From positions 52,469-116,468 of the forward strand of contig NZ_BMNB01000019.1 in NCBI RefSeq assembly GCF_014646235.1: a stretch of DNA of 64,000 nt, in the 5' to 3' direction. Positions 24,890 through 32,964 of the stretch are shown one piece after another. The DNA comes from Micromonospora sonchi (GTDB lineage: Bacteria > Actinomycetota > Actinomycetes > Mycobacteriales > Micromonosporaceae). The translations under genes were made by a program, and so were the position numbers. The notes beneath the pieces are model-generated. The model was not told the origin of the DNA, searched no databases, and saw nothing but the letters and a program-made list of their open reading frames with translations. Position 1 is the stretch's first letter, and the number at the start of each line of letters is the position of its first letter.

Positions 24890-24918
24890 TTGACGGTGAT
24901 TGCACCCCGACCTAGGCT
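24890..24918 (+). promoter_or_regulatory. Promoter of the rpmH operon
   Basis: TTGACG (24890-24895), 17 bp spacer, TAGGCT (24913-24918): a textbook housekeeping sigma promoter for a high-GC organism, 207 bp before the rpmH start. A second TAGGGT (24945-24950) downstream lacks a convincing -35. The rest of the 640-bp dnaA-rpmH gap holds the dnaA promoter and the single DnaA box, and no gene. Confidence 0.65.
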
Positions 24919-25124
24919 GGAGCGGCTGCTCTTACGCCCTCTGCTAGGGTGACGGGTGCTTGCTGTCCGCGGTCGTTTCTCCCACTCGTCGAGGTGTCGT
25001 CGAGCACAGGGGAGGTGTCGCACCGTCTGGGCAGCGCCGATCGGGGCCACCGCAGAGCGGCAGCCTGGACCACCACGACCCCGGCGATCACTCGCCCGGG
25101 GCGTCCGACAACGGAGAGCCTGAC

Positions 25125-25262
25125 GTGAGCAAGCGCACCTACCAGCCGAACAACCGCCGGCGCGCCAAGACCCACGGCTTCCGGCTGCGCATGCGCACCC
25201 GGGCCGGCCGTGCCATCATCTCGACCCGTCGTACCAAGGGCCGCACCCGCCTGTCGGCCTGA
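25125..25262 (+). CDS. rpmH: 50S ribosomal protein L34
   Basis: 45 residues from GTG 25125 (GGAGAG eight bases upstream): MSKRTYQPNNRRRAKTHGFR, then LRMRTRAGRAIISTRRTKGR to LSA. It is complete and matches L34 in full length. It opens the conserved rpmH-rnpA-yidD-yidC-jag-rsmG series, transcribed away from dnaA. Confidence 0.97.
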   Translation: MSKRTYQPNNRRRAKTHGFRLRMRTRAGRAIISTRRTKGRTRLSA

Positions 25263-25297
25263 GGCTGATCGGGTCTGCTCCGGGGAATGTGGCAGTC

Positions 25298-25708
25298 GTG
25301 CTGGCAGCCGCGCAGCGACTGCGGCGCAGTAGCGACTTCGCCGCAGCGGTTCGCGGTGGCCGCCGGGCCGGCCGGGGCACCCTGGTCGTCCACCTGACTC
25401 TGCCGAGCGCAGCCGGATCCACCGACCCAGCGTCGAAGCCGGTGCGGGATGGTGCGGAGGCGGACTCCGCGTCACTACCCCGCGCCGGCTTCGTGGTTTC
25501 CAGGGCCGTCGGGCCCGCGGTGGTCCGGAACAAGGTCCGCCGCCGGCTACGGCACCTGGTCCGGGAGCGGCTCGACGACCTGCCGGCCGCAAGCACCCTC
25601 GTCGTACGCGCCCTGCCGCCAGCGGCGGACGCCACCTATCAGCGGCTCGGCGCCGATCTGGATGCCGCGCTCACTGCGGCCCGGACCGCCCGAGGACGGC
25701 GACGGTGA
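25298..25708 (+). CDS. rnpA: Ribonuclease P protein component
   Basis: 136 residues from GTG 25298 (MLAAAQRLRRSSDFAAAVRG), preferred over GTG 25289 because family members begin ML-A-RLRR and GGGGA lies 11 bases upstream. The RNA-binding signature is present as VVRNKVRRRLRHLVRERL near the C-terminus, after GFVVSRAVGPA. It assists the RNase P RNA in 5' tRNA maturation. Its stop overlaps yidD by four bases. Confidence 0.95.
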   Translation: MLAAAQRLRRSSDFAAAVRGGRRAGRGTLVVHLTLPSAAGSTDPASKPVRDGAEADSASLPRAGFVVSRAVGPAVVRNKVRRRLRHLVRERLDDLPAASTLVVRALPPAADATYQRLGADLDAALTAARTARGRRR

Positions 25709-25992
25709 GCGGCGAGCCGGTGTCGCCCCGACCGGCTACCGCTGGTGCCCGGGCGCTGGCCCTACCCATCATCGCGTACCGTCGGTGGATAAGTCCGGCT
25801 CTGCCGGCCCGCTGTCGGTTTCACCCGTCGTGCAGCGCGTACGCCCTTGAATCGGTGGCGCGGCACGGTGCGCTCCGGGGGGCCGTGCTGACGGTCCGGC
25901 GGCTGTCGCGCTGCCACCCATTTCATCCTGGTGGATACGACCCGGTGCCGGAGCCGGGCGGCCGCCGAGCTGCCGACGTGACTGGAGCCTGA
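25705..25992 (+). CDS. yidD: Membrane protein insertion efficiency factor YidD
   Basis: 95 residues from GTG 25705, overlapping rnpA. The core IIAYRRWISPALPARCRFHP followed by SCSAYALESVARHGALRG and RLSRCHPFHPGGYDPVP is diagnostic, with the three conserved cysteines. It is a small amphipathic protein at the inner face of the membrane that aids YidC-dependent insertion. yidC follows after three bases. Confidence 0.95.
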   Translation: MSGEPVSPRPATAGARALALPIIAYRRWISPALPARCRFHPSCSAYALESVARHGALRGAVLTVRRLSRCHPFHPGGYDPVPEPGGRRAADVTGA

Positions 25993-25995
25993 GAA

Positions 25996-26985
25996 TTGAG
26001 TCTCGACTGGATCTACTACGCGATTTCGTGGATCCTGCTGACCTGGCATTCGGTCTGGGACGCCATCGGGGTTCCGGCCACCGCGGTCCTCGGCACCAAC
26101 TGGTCCTGGATCCTGGCGATCTTCTTCCTGGTGGTCACCGTCCGGGTGATCCTGTTCCCGGTCTTCGTCAAGCAGATCAAGTCGCAGCGGGCGATGCAGG
26201 CGCTTCAGCCCCAGGTGAAGGCGCTGCAGGAGAAGCACAAGGGTGACCGGGAGACGCTCCAGAAGGAGATGATGGAGCTCTACCGGAAGGAAAAGGCCAA
26301 CCCGCTCATGGGCTGCCTTCCGATGTTCCTCCAGATCCCGGTCTTCCTCGGCCTCTTCCACGTGCTCAAGCGCCTCAACCCGGACCGTGGCGAGGGCGCC
26401 AAGACGCTGTACAACTGGACGGTGGACCAGTTCGACAGCGCTTCGGCGGCCACCCTGTTCACCGCGCCGATCGCCGGCAAGTTCGGGTCCACGGCAGAGG
26501 AACTGGCCCGGCTCGGCGCCAACGGCACCACCGTCAAGATCATGGCCGGTGTCCTGGTGCTGGTGATGATGGGCACCACGTACCTCACCAGCCGTCAGAT
26601 GATCCTCAAGACCGGCTGGGCGGAGGACCCGCAGCAGCGGATGATCCAGCGTCTGATGCTCTACGGCATCCCACTGTCGCTGCTGATCTCCGGCGCGATC
26701 TTCCCGATCGGTGTGATCATCTACTGGGTCACCAACAACCTCTTCACCCTCGGCCAGCAGCAGTGGGTGCTGCGCAAGTTCCCGCCGCCCGTGACGGCGA
26801 CCAGCAAGCCGGGCACCACCTCCGGGCGCGACGGGAAGCAGCCGGCGAAGGCGGGCGGCCTGCTCGGCCGGAGCAAGCCCGCCGCAGCACCGCCGAAGCC
26901 GGCCGCGCCGACGGTCGCCGCCCCCAAGCCGGGTGCCAAGCCGGCGAACCCGAAGAAGGGCCGCCCAGCCAAGCGGAAGGGCTGA
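25996..26985 (+). CDS. yidC: Membrane protein insertase YidC (Oxa1 family)
   Basis: 329 residues, TTG start at 25996. Membrane helices include LDWIYYAISWILLTWHSVWD, WILAIFFLVVTVRVILFPVF, the segment NPLMGCLPMFLQIPVFLGLF, MAGVLVLVMMGTTYLT and LMLYGIPLSLLISGAIFPIG. The cytoplasmic hairpin after the second helix (KQIKSQRAMQALQPQVKALQ) carries the positive charges of the family. The C-terminal 70 residues are Pro/Ala/Lys-rich. It inserts membrane proteins alone or with SecYEG. The 1.5-kb run rnpA-yidD-yidC is nearly gapless. Confidence 0.95.
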   Translation: MSLDWIYYAISWILLTWHSVWDAIGVPATAVLGTNWSWILAIFFLVVTVRVILFPVFVKQIKSQRAMQALQPQVKALQEKHKGDRETLQKEMMELYRKEKANPLMGCLPMFLQIPVFLGLFHVLKRLNPDRGEGAKTLYNWTVDQFDSASAATLFTAPIAGKFGSTAEELARLGANGTTVKIMAGVLVLVMMGTTYLTSRQMILKTGWAEDPQQRMIQRLMLYGIPLSLLISGAIFPIGVIIYWVTNNLFTLGQQQWVLRKFPPPVTATSKPGTTSGRDGKQPAKAGGLLGRSKPAAAPPKPAAPTVAAPKPGAKPANPKKGRPAKRKG

Positions 26986-26993
26986 AAATCGTC

Positions 26994-27023
26994 CGGGCCG
27001 CCGCCGGAGACGGTGGCGGCCCG
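26994..27023 (+). terminator. Hairpin after yidC
   Basis: CGGGCCGCCGCC and GGTGGCGGCCCG pair at 11 of 12 positions around a six-base loop, eight bases after the yidC stop, with no T tract. It may be an attenuator, since jag follows 180 bp later on the same strand. Confidence 0.45.
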
Positions 27024-27203
27024 TTGCGTGACGGTGCCGTCGCCGGAAGGCCGGTGCCGCAGGCGCGAACCGCCGCGCGTGCCGCGGCGTACGGGCGAGA
27101 CTGACCCCTGCAGACGACGTGCCCGTGGGCACCGGCGACCTCCCGCCGGCCGCGGGAAACCAGCGGACCTCAGGTCCGGCCGAGCGAGTACGGAGATGAC
27201 ACC

Positions 27204-27791
27204 GTGACCGACACCAGCATCCCCCGCGCCGACCAGCAGCCCTTGGACGACGAGCCGACCGTGACGGCTCCGGTCGACGGCGAACCGGAGGAGACCGACG
27301 CGGAGCCGGCGCCGAGCAAGGCAGCCGGTGACGGCGATCTGTTCCGACAGAGCGAGATCGCCGCCGACTACGTCGAAGGACTGCTCGACATCCTCGACTA
27401 CGACGGTGATATCGACGAGTTGGTGTCCGGTGGCCGGCCGGTGGTGGAGGTGGTCGGTGGCCGCCTGCAGAACCTGGTCGGTCAGCGGGGTGCCACCCTG
27501 GAGGCGCTCCAGGAACTTTCCCGGCTCGCCGTCTTCCGGCAGACCGGTTCGCCGAGCCGGCTGCTGCTCGACATCGGGGGCTACCGGGCCAATCGCCGCA
27601 AGGAACTCGCGGCCGTCGCACGCAACGCCGTCGAGAAGGTGAAGGAGCACGGCGAGCCGGTGCGGCTGGAGCCGATGTCGGCGTTCGAGCGCAAGTGTGT
27701 GCACGACGTGGTCAACGCGATCGACGGTGTGGAGAGCGAGTCCGAGGGTGTCGAACCCAACCGGCGCATCATCGTCAGCCCGACGGACTGA
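27204..27791 (+). CDS. jag: Jag/KhpB-type KH-R3H RNA-binding protein
   Basis: 195 residues from GTG 27204. A 50-residue acidic N-terminus precedes the KH domain (VVEVVGGRLQNLVGQRGATL near residue 75) and the R3H domain (KELAAVARNAVEKVKEHGEP, then MSAFERKCVHDVVNAIDGV). Jag proteins bind RNA and in Gram-positives link to cell elongation. It stands between yidC and rsmG as in other actinomycetes. Confidence 0.93.
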   Translation: MTDTSIPRADQQPLDDEPTVTAPVDGEPEETDAEPAPSKAAGDGDLFRQSEIAADYVEGLLDILDYDGDIDELVSGGRPVVEVVGGRLQNLVGQRGATLEALQELSRLAVFRQTGSPSRLLLDIGGYRANRRKELAAVARNAVEKVKEHGEPVRLEPMSAFERKCVHDVVNAIDGVESESEGVEPNRRIIVSPTD

Positions 27792-27795
27792 ACGG

Positions 27796-28620
27796 GTGGT
27801 CCGGGACGACATCAGGGGCGGTCTCTCGTCCGGCCCGGGTGGTACGCCGCCCGGGCCGCCGGCTGCCCAGCCCGAGCTGCCCCGGCCGGTCCGGCCACCC
27901 GACCCCGGCGTGGCGGTGCTACCGCCCGAGCTGGCCGGGGCGGCCCGCCGGCTGATCGGCGACCGGCTCGATCTCGCTGCCGCGTACGCCGAACTGCTGG
28001 TCACCGACGGCGTGCTGCGTGGCCTGATCGGCCCGCGCGAGGCACCTCGGATCTGGGACCGTCATCTGCTGAACTGCGCGGCGGTCGCCGAACTCATTCC
28101 GGCCGGCGCGACCGTGCTCGACGTGGGCTCAGGGGCGGGACTGCCGGGACTGGTGCTCGCCATCGCCCGACCCGACCTCACGGTGACGCTGATCGAACCG
28201 CTGGCCCGTCGTACCGCATTCCTGCAGGAGGCGGTGGACGTGTTGGCGCTCGACGGGTCGGTCCGGGTGTTCCGTGGGAGGGCGGAGGAAGCGGCAGCGG
28301 GAGCGGACCCGCTGCGCGGCGACGTGGTGACGGCCCGAGCCGTGGCGCCCCTGGACCGACTCGCCACCTGGTGCCTGCCACTGGCCGTGCCGGGTGGGCG
28401 TCTGCTCGCTCTGAAGGGCGCCTCGGCGGCCGAGGAGATCGCCGAGCACGCCGCGGCGGTACACCGCCTGGGTGGTGGTGGTGCCGTGCTGCGCCGATGC
28501 GGCGAAGGCGTCCTGGAGCCGCCCACCACGGTCGTGGAGATCGTGCGGGAGCGAGTGGTCGGCCCGACGTCCAAGGTGGCGGCCCGGAAGCCGCGAGCCG
28601 GTCGTTCGCGTCGGCGATGA
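27796..28620 (+). CDS. rsmG: 16S rRNA (guanine-527-N7) methyltransferase RsmG
   Basis: 274 residues from GTG 27796, four bases after the jag stop. A Pro-rich N-terminus of about 40 residues precedes LPPELAGAARRLIGDRLDLA. The SAM-binding motif is TVLDVGSGAGLPGLVLAIA, and IWDRHLLNCAAVAELIP precedes it as in all RsmG. VTARAVAPLDRLATWCLPL is the motif IV region. It methylates G527 of 16S rRNA. Formerly gidB. Confidence 0.95.
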   Translation: MVRDDIRGGLSSGPGGTPPGPPAAQPELPRPVRPPDPGVAVLPPELAGAARRLIGDRLDLAAAYAELLVTDGVLRGLIGPREAPRIWDRHLLNCAAVAELIPAGATVLDVGSGAGLPGLVLAIARPDLTVTLIEPLARRTAFLQEAVDVLALDGSVRVFRGRAEEAAAGADPLRGDVVTARAVAPLDRLATWCLPLAVPGGRLLALKGASAAEEIAEHAAAVHRLGGGGAVLRRCGEGVLEPPTTVVEIVRERVVGPTSKVAARKPRAGRSRRR

Positions 28621-28881
28621 TCAGGCCGGTAGAGGGGATCAACAGGTCCCTCGGCCGGCAATCCGGACGTAATCGCCCAGCCCCGGCCGGCGGGTTGCGA
28701 ACCCGACGTGGACCGGCCGCGCCCATGCGCCGTAGGCTGACCGCGCGTCGATAGTGTGGAGCGGGCGGTGAGGTCCTCCGGGGCCCGGCCGCTTCCGCCG
28801 GGCGGTACCTCTGCGGAGAGCGCGCGAGTGGCCCGGTTGACGGGGTGCGGACCGACCATCCGGAGCGGGTAGGGATGACAG

Positions 28882-30165
28882 GTGCATGACGACGGCAGGT
28901 ACGACGATCCACGGGTGACCGGGGCAGCGGACGACCCTGTTTCACGTGAAACCGAATACCCGGGTTGGCGGTCCGCCGGGGCGCCGCAGAGCCCTTCGGA
29001 GTCCGACCGGGAGGCACCCACGTCGGGTGTCCCATGGTCTTCGGCGCGAGACGCGTCCGACCCGGGCGGCCGGCCCGTCAACGCCACCCCGGAGGCACGG
29101 GTGATCCCGATCCGGCGGAACACCTCGGCATCGGCCCGATTCGAGCCGGCAACGGCCAGCCAGCAGGCGCCCGGCGTGGTGCCCGATCCCCGGTCTACGG
29201 CTGACCCGCCCGTGGCCTCGGCGGCGCCCTACGGCCCGACCGGCACTGACGCCGCGTACGTTTCACATGAAACTCCAACGCGCGAAGAGGATGATCCACC
29301 GTTGGCTATGGAGGCGATGCGCGCCGTGCAGATCCTGAATCCCAGTGGCGAGGTGAGCATGCCTCGGCCGGAGCGGACCCGGGTCATGTGCGTCGCGAAC
29401 CAGAAGGGCGGCGTGGGCAAGACCACGACGACGGTGAACCTGGCGGTGGCGCTCGCCCTGCACGGCAACCGGGTCCTGGTGGTCGACCTGGACCCGCAGG
29501 GCAACGCCTCCACCGGACTGAACGTCCCGCATCACACCGGTGTGCCGGACGTCTACGAATGCTTGATCAACAGCGTGCCGCTGGAGGAAGTGACCCAGGC
29601 GGTCGAGGGTATCCCCAACCTCTGGTGCGTGCCGGCCACCATCGACCTGGCCGGCGCTGAGATCGAGTTGGTGTCGGTGGTGGCGCGCGAATCGCGGCTG
29701 GCCCGGGCCATCGACGCGTACCCCGGGCACTTCGACTACGTCTTCATCGACTGCCCGCCGTCGCTCGGCCTGTTGACGGTGAACGCGTTGGTGGCCGCGC
29801 AGGAAGTGCTCATCCCCATCCAGTGCGAGTACTACGCGCTAGAAGGACTGAACCAGCTGATCAACAACATCAATCTGGTCCGCCAGCACCTCAACCCCCG
29901 GCTCGCGGTGTCCACGATCCTGCTCACCATGTACGACCGTCGTACCCGGCTCGCCGACGCGGTCGAGCAGGACGTGCGGAACCACTTCGGCGACAAGGTG
30001 CTCCAGGCGGTGATTCCGCGTAACGTCCGGGTCTCGGAAGCACCCAGCTACGGGCAGTCGGTGATGACCTACGATCCCGGTTCGCGGGGGGCGACGAGTT
30101 ACTTCGAGGCCGCCCAGGAGATTGCCGAGCGAGGGGTCAAGGAACCGGTGAGCCGGAATGCGTAG
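28882..30165 (+). CDS. parA: Chromosome-partitioning ATPase ParA (Soj)
   Basis: 427 residues from GTG 28882. The ATPase core starts near residue 165: VMCVANQKGGVGKTTTTVNL (deviant Walker A with the signature Lys), DLDPQGNASTGLNV, YVFIDCPPSLGLLTVNAL. It ends PSYGQSVMTYDPGSRGATSY, all normal for Soj. The unusual part is the 150-residue disordered N-terminal extension, which is encoded by DNA containing one good parS and one degenerate parS. It moves ParB-parS complexes together with the downstream parB. Confidence 0.96.
   Translation: MHDDGRYDDPRVTGAADDPVSRETEYPGWRSAGAPQSPSESDREAPTSGVPWSSARDASDPGGRPVNATPEARVIPIRRNTSASARFEPATASQQAPGVVPDPRSTADPPVASAAPYGPTGTDAAYVSHETPTREEDDPPLAMEAMRAVQILNPSGEVSMPRPERTRVMCVANQKGGVGKTTTTVNLAVALALHGNRVLVVDLDPQGNASTGLNVPHHTGVPDVYECLINSVPLEEVTQAVEGIPNLWCVPATIDLAGAEIELVSVVARESRLARAIDAYPGHFDYVFIDCPPSLGLLTVNALVAAQEVLIPIQCEYYALEGLNQLINNINLVRQHLNPRLAVSTILLTMYDRRTRLADAVEQDVRNHFGDKVLQAVIPRNVRVSEAPSYGQSVMTYDPGSRGATSYFEAAQEIAERGVKEPVSRNA
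28938..28953. promoter_or_regulatory. parS site inside the parA reading frame
   Basis: TGTTTCACGTGAAACC, one base from the ParB consensus. It lies 56 bases into parA and codes for PVSRET. Confidence 0.9.
29259..29274. promoter_or_regulatory. Degenerate parS-like site inside parA
   Basis: CGTTTCACATGAAACT: the 14-bp palindrome with the centre changed from CACGTG to CACATG. It codes for YVSHET, parallel to the PVSRET of the first site. Binding by ParB is uncertain. Confidence 0.55.
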
Positions 30166-30192
30166 TGCGGACGAGGCGCTGGGAGGCGTGGC

Positions 30193-31209
30193 ATGAAGAA
30201 CCGTCCTCGGGGTGGTCTGGGACGGGGCCTTGGGGCGCTCATCCCGACCGGGCCGGCCCCGGATGCTGGTGCTGGTGTCGTACCGGCTGGAACGAGCAGC
30301 ACGGCCGACGGTGGCCGACCAGTCGTTCCGCCGCCGCCGGCGGCGGCGGTGGCACCACCGATCGAGCTGGATCCGATCCTCAGCCCGGTGCCCGGCGCTC
30401 GCTTCGCCGAGATCCCGGTCGACTCGATCGTGCCCAACCCCAAACAGCCGCGGCAGGTCTTCGACGAGGATGCGCTGGAGGAACTGAAGACCTCCATCCA
30501 GGAGGTCGGCTTCCTCCAGCCGATCGTGGTGCGGCAGCTCGACGACGAGAAGTTCGAACTCGTCATGGGCGAGCGCAGATGGCGGGCGGCGCAGGCCGTC
30601 GGCCGGGAGAACATCCCGGCAATCGTCCGCGACACCCGTGACGACGCGATGCTGCGGGACGCGCTCCTGGAAAACATCCACCGGGCGAACCTGAACCCGT
30701 TGGAAGAGGCCGCCGCCTATCAGCAGCTGCTGGAGGAGTTCGGCGCCACCCACGAGGAACTGGCCCGCCGGATCGGGCGTAGCCGACCGCAGATCTCGAA
30801 CACCATCAGGCTGCTGAATCTGCCGGCCCAGGTGCAGCGGCGGGTCGCCGCCGGGGTGCTGTCCGCAGGACACGCTCGGGCGCTGCTCAGCTTGGAGGAT
30901 CCGGACACCCAGGAGCAGCTCGCGCTGCGAATCGTCGCCGAGGGCCTGTCGGTCCGCGCGACCGAGGAGATCGTCGCGCTGACCCTGAGCGAGGGGCCGG
31001 GTAAGAAGGAATCGGCCAAACGCCGGCCGAAACCGCACGCGCCCGCTCTGAACGATCTCGCCGACCGGCTTTCCGACCGCTTCGACACCCGGGTGAAGGT
31101 CGACATCGGGCGGAACAAGGGGAAGATCACGATCGAGTTCGCCACGGTCGACGACCTGGAACGGATTGTCGGCCTCATCGGCGTCGAACAGGCAGAGTCG
31201 GAGATGTAA
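30193..31209 (+). CDS. parB: Chromosome-partitioning protein ParB
   Basis: 338 residues from ATG 30193, 27 bases after parA. The N-terminal RPRGGLGRGLGALIP is the conserved ParA-interacting leader. The CTPase fold shows IPVDSIVPNPKQPRQVFDED, VMGERRWRAAQAVG and LLENIHRANLNPLEEA; the helix-turn-helix is THEELARRIGRSRPQISNTI. The C-terminal dimerisation part is DLADRLSDRFDTRVKVDIG onward. It loads at parS sites and spreads as a CTP-dependent clamp. A strong hairpin follows. Confidence 0.96.
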   Translation: MKNRPRGGLGRGLGALIPTGPAPDAGAGVVPAGTSSTADGGRPVVPPPPAAAVAPPIELDPILSPVPGARFAEIPVDSIVPNPKQPRQVFDEDALEELKTSIQEVGFLQPIVVRQLDDEKFELVMGERRWRAAQAVGRENIPAIVRDTRDDAMLRDALLENIHRANLNPLEEAAAYQQLLEEFGATHEELARRIGRSRPQISNTIRLLNLPAQVQRRVAAGVLSAGHARALLSLEDPDTQEQLALRIVAEGLSVRATEEIVALTLSEGPGKKESAKRRPKPHAPALNDLADRLSDRFDTRVKVDIGRNKGKITIEFATVDDLERIVGLIGVEQAESEM

Positions 31210-31215
31210 CAGGGG

Positions 31216-31255
31216 CGTTGTTACCACCGGCCGGGCGCCGCCGGTGGTAACAACG
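31216..31255 (+). terminator. Hairpin after parB
   Basis: Perfect 16-bp stem CGTTGTTACCACCGGC with an eight-base loop, starting six bases after the parB stop. No T tract. A parS-containing palindrome follows 33 bases later. Confidence 0.65.
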
Positions 31256-31288
31256 CAACCGGCGATCGACGGAGCCGGCGCGCGTCAG

Positions 31289-31320
31289 CGAGGGCTCGTT
31301 TCACGTGAAACGAGCCCTCG
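31289..31320. promoter_or_regulatory. parS embedded in a 32-bp perfect palindrome
   Basis: CGTTTCACGTGAAACG at 31297-31312 is flanked on both sides by eight more bases that also pair (CGAGGGCT and AGCCCTCG), giving a perfect 16-bp arm palindrome with no spacer. It could act both as a ParB site and as a transcription stop behind parB. Confidence 0.88.
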
Positions 31321-32124
31321 GTTGTCGAACCATGCGGTCCGCACCATAGCTGGACCAGCCAGTGCCCGCAGTACCTTCCGTTGTCTCCGCCGCTGGGGAC
31401 ACGTGCCGTGTGCCGACGGTCTCGTCGCCGCCTGCACCATCGCTGCCGGGCTGCACCCGTTGCTGCGGGGCTTCTCTGTCGTTGCCCGGGCTGATGGTGC
31501 TCGTTCTCGTCGTGCTCTCTCGTCATGCTCAGCGGAGCCGGTATTGGGACTGGCTGGGCTGTGGCGAGCCCGGTGGACGGTGTTGTCGTCGGTCATGCAG
31601 CACCGGCATTGGCCTTGGCTCCCCCGCAGCAGGGCTTCGAGGGTGATAACTTCGTCGGCCTCCTTGCCAGCCTCGACCGGGACTCGCCTCGCCGCCACCC
31701 GTGCGACTCCAGATGATCCACGCAGTTTCAGGGAAGTTGCGGTGTCAGCCTGCCCGTGAGACAGCAACTTCGCCGAAACTGTGTCGATCAACTCTTGCTG
31801 AGGTCAAGCCGGTCACCAAGAGCAGCACTCCGCCCCGACCGGCCGGTACCACCGATGGCCGGCACCACCGCGATCGGGGTGGTTGTGCATCTACTGGCCA
31901 CCGCCATCGAGGAGGGCCGGGGCCTTTCCTCGATGGCGGCGTGCTGGCCAGCGCCGCCTACCGCCTGCTGCTGGTCTGGCGGCCTGGTCCCGGCCTGCGG
32001 CTAGTGCGGTGTCCGTTGACGTGCGCTGGGTTGGCTGCCGGTCGGAGTTTGTCGTACGGGTGGTGTTGGGTGTGGTTCGTGTCTCGTCGTCGGGGTCCTG
32101 CCGCTGCTCGGGTTGTGTGTTGCA
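31321..32124. other. Non-coding region downstream of parAB
   Basis: About 800 bp with no supported gene. A 168-codon minus-strand frame (31285-31791) has biased but meaningless composition and starts inside the repeat element. The region contains the palindromic repeat at 31715 and runs into transposase remnants. Confidence 0.5.
31715..31789. repeat. Imperfect palindromic repeat bounded by GATC
   Basis: Arms 31715-31746 and 31758-31789 (32 nt each) match at 26 of 32 positions; the core GAAGTTGC/GCAACTTC and CAGTTTC/GAAACTG is exact. Both ends are GATC. It resembles a REP/MITE-like element; no gene. Confidence 0.6.
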
Positions 32125-32946
32125 CTGCGCGGGTGGCGTTGCGGGTGACGGTTGGGCAGCGGCGGCGGTGTTTTGGCCTGTGTCGGGTGCGGATCTCTAT
32201 GGCTCAGGGTGCCCGGCCGCTGTGGGTGCGGTTGGCGCGCCAGGTGCCGTAGCGGGTCGACCAGGTCCGCCTCGGTCACCCTGTTCTGTGTGGGCGGCCG
32301 GCTGTTTTTGGATGTGACCGCCGAAGTGCCGGTGGCAATCTATCCGCTCGGTGAGGGGCCGGATCCGGCCCGGGTGGCTGGTGTGGATCTCGGGATCATC
32401 CACCCCTACGCGGCGGCCGGCCCGGACGGGGAGGGCCTGTTGGTGTCGGGGCGGGCGATCCGCGCCGAGCACCGCATGCACCTGGCCGACACCAAACGCC
32501 GCCGCCGCGCCGTCTCACGGCGGGCCCCGAAACCGGGCCAGCGGGGTTCGCGGCGGTGGCGCAGATACCGCCGCCGAACACGGCTGGTCGAAGGCCGGCA
32601 CAAGTGGCGGGTCCGGCAGGTCCAGCACGAAGCCGCTCGCATGGTGGTGTCCTGGGCGGTGCAGCGGCGTGTCGGTGTGCTCAAAGGTCGGCGACCCCCG
32701 CGGCGTGTTGGACACCGATGCGGGGCGGCGGACCCACCACCCCCACCACAGTTGTGCTGCCCGGGGTGGTCACGCACCGTCGAGCCGGCCGACACCTCCC
32801 CGGTGCCGGCCAGTCCCGACGTGACCCCCGCCGCCCACCCCAGGCAGCGAGAGGATCAGTTGGCCCGCGGAGGCTCGCCCCACCACCCGGGGAGGATCGC
32901 TCGCCCAACGGCGAGGATCCACAACAATCCACCGAAAACCCGGTGA
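32125..32946 (+). pseudogene. TnpB (IS605 OrfB)-type transposase remnant
   Basis: The reading frame is broken. One frame gives VALRVTVGQRRRCFGLCRVR and ARPLWVRLARQVP to a TAG at 32250-32252; the next gives GRLFLDVTAEVPVAIYPLGE then VAGVDLGIIHPYAAAG, the RuvC-I Asp motif of TnpB, and a basic helical segment VRQVQHEAARMVVSWAVQRR. A third frame continues VLKVGDPRGVLDTDAG. The C-terminal zinc ribbon cysteines cannot be found. This is the degraded nuclease-like protein of an IS200/IS605 element. No left or right ends were found. Confidence 0.7.
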
Positions 32947-32964
32947 ACGTCAGTGGACACCGCA

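Noticed and set aside
25762..27621. 619-residue minus-strand frame across yidD-yidC-jag
   Set aside because: Antisense shadow of three well-supported genes.
31285..31791. 168-residue minus-strand frame after parB
   Set aside because: Overlaps parS and a palindromic repeat at both ends, no ribosome-binding site and no homology that I can recognise.
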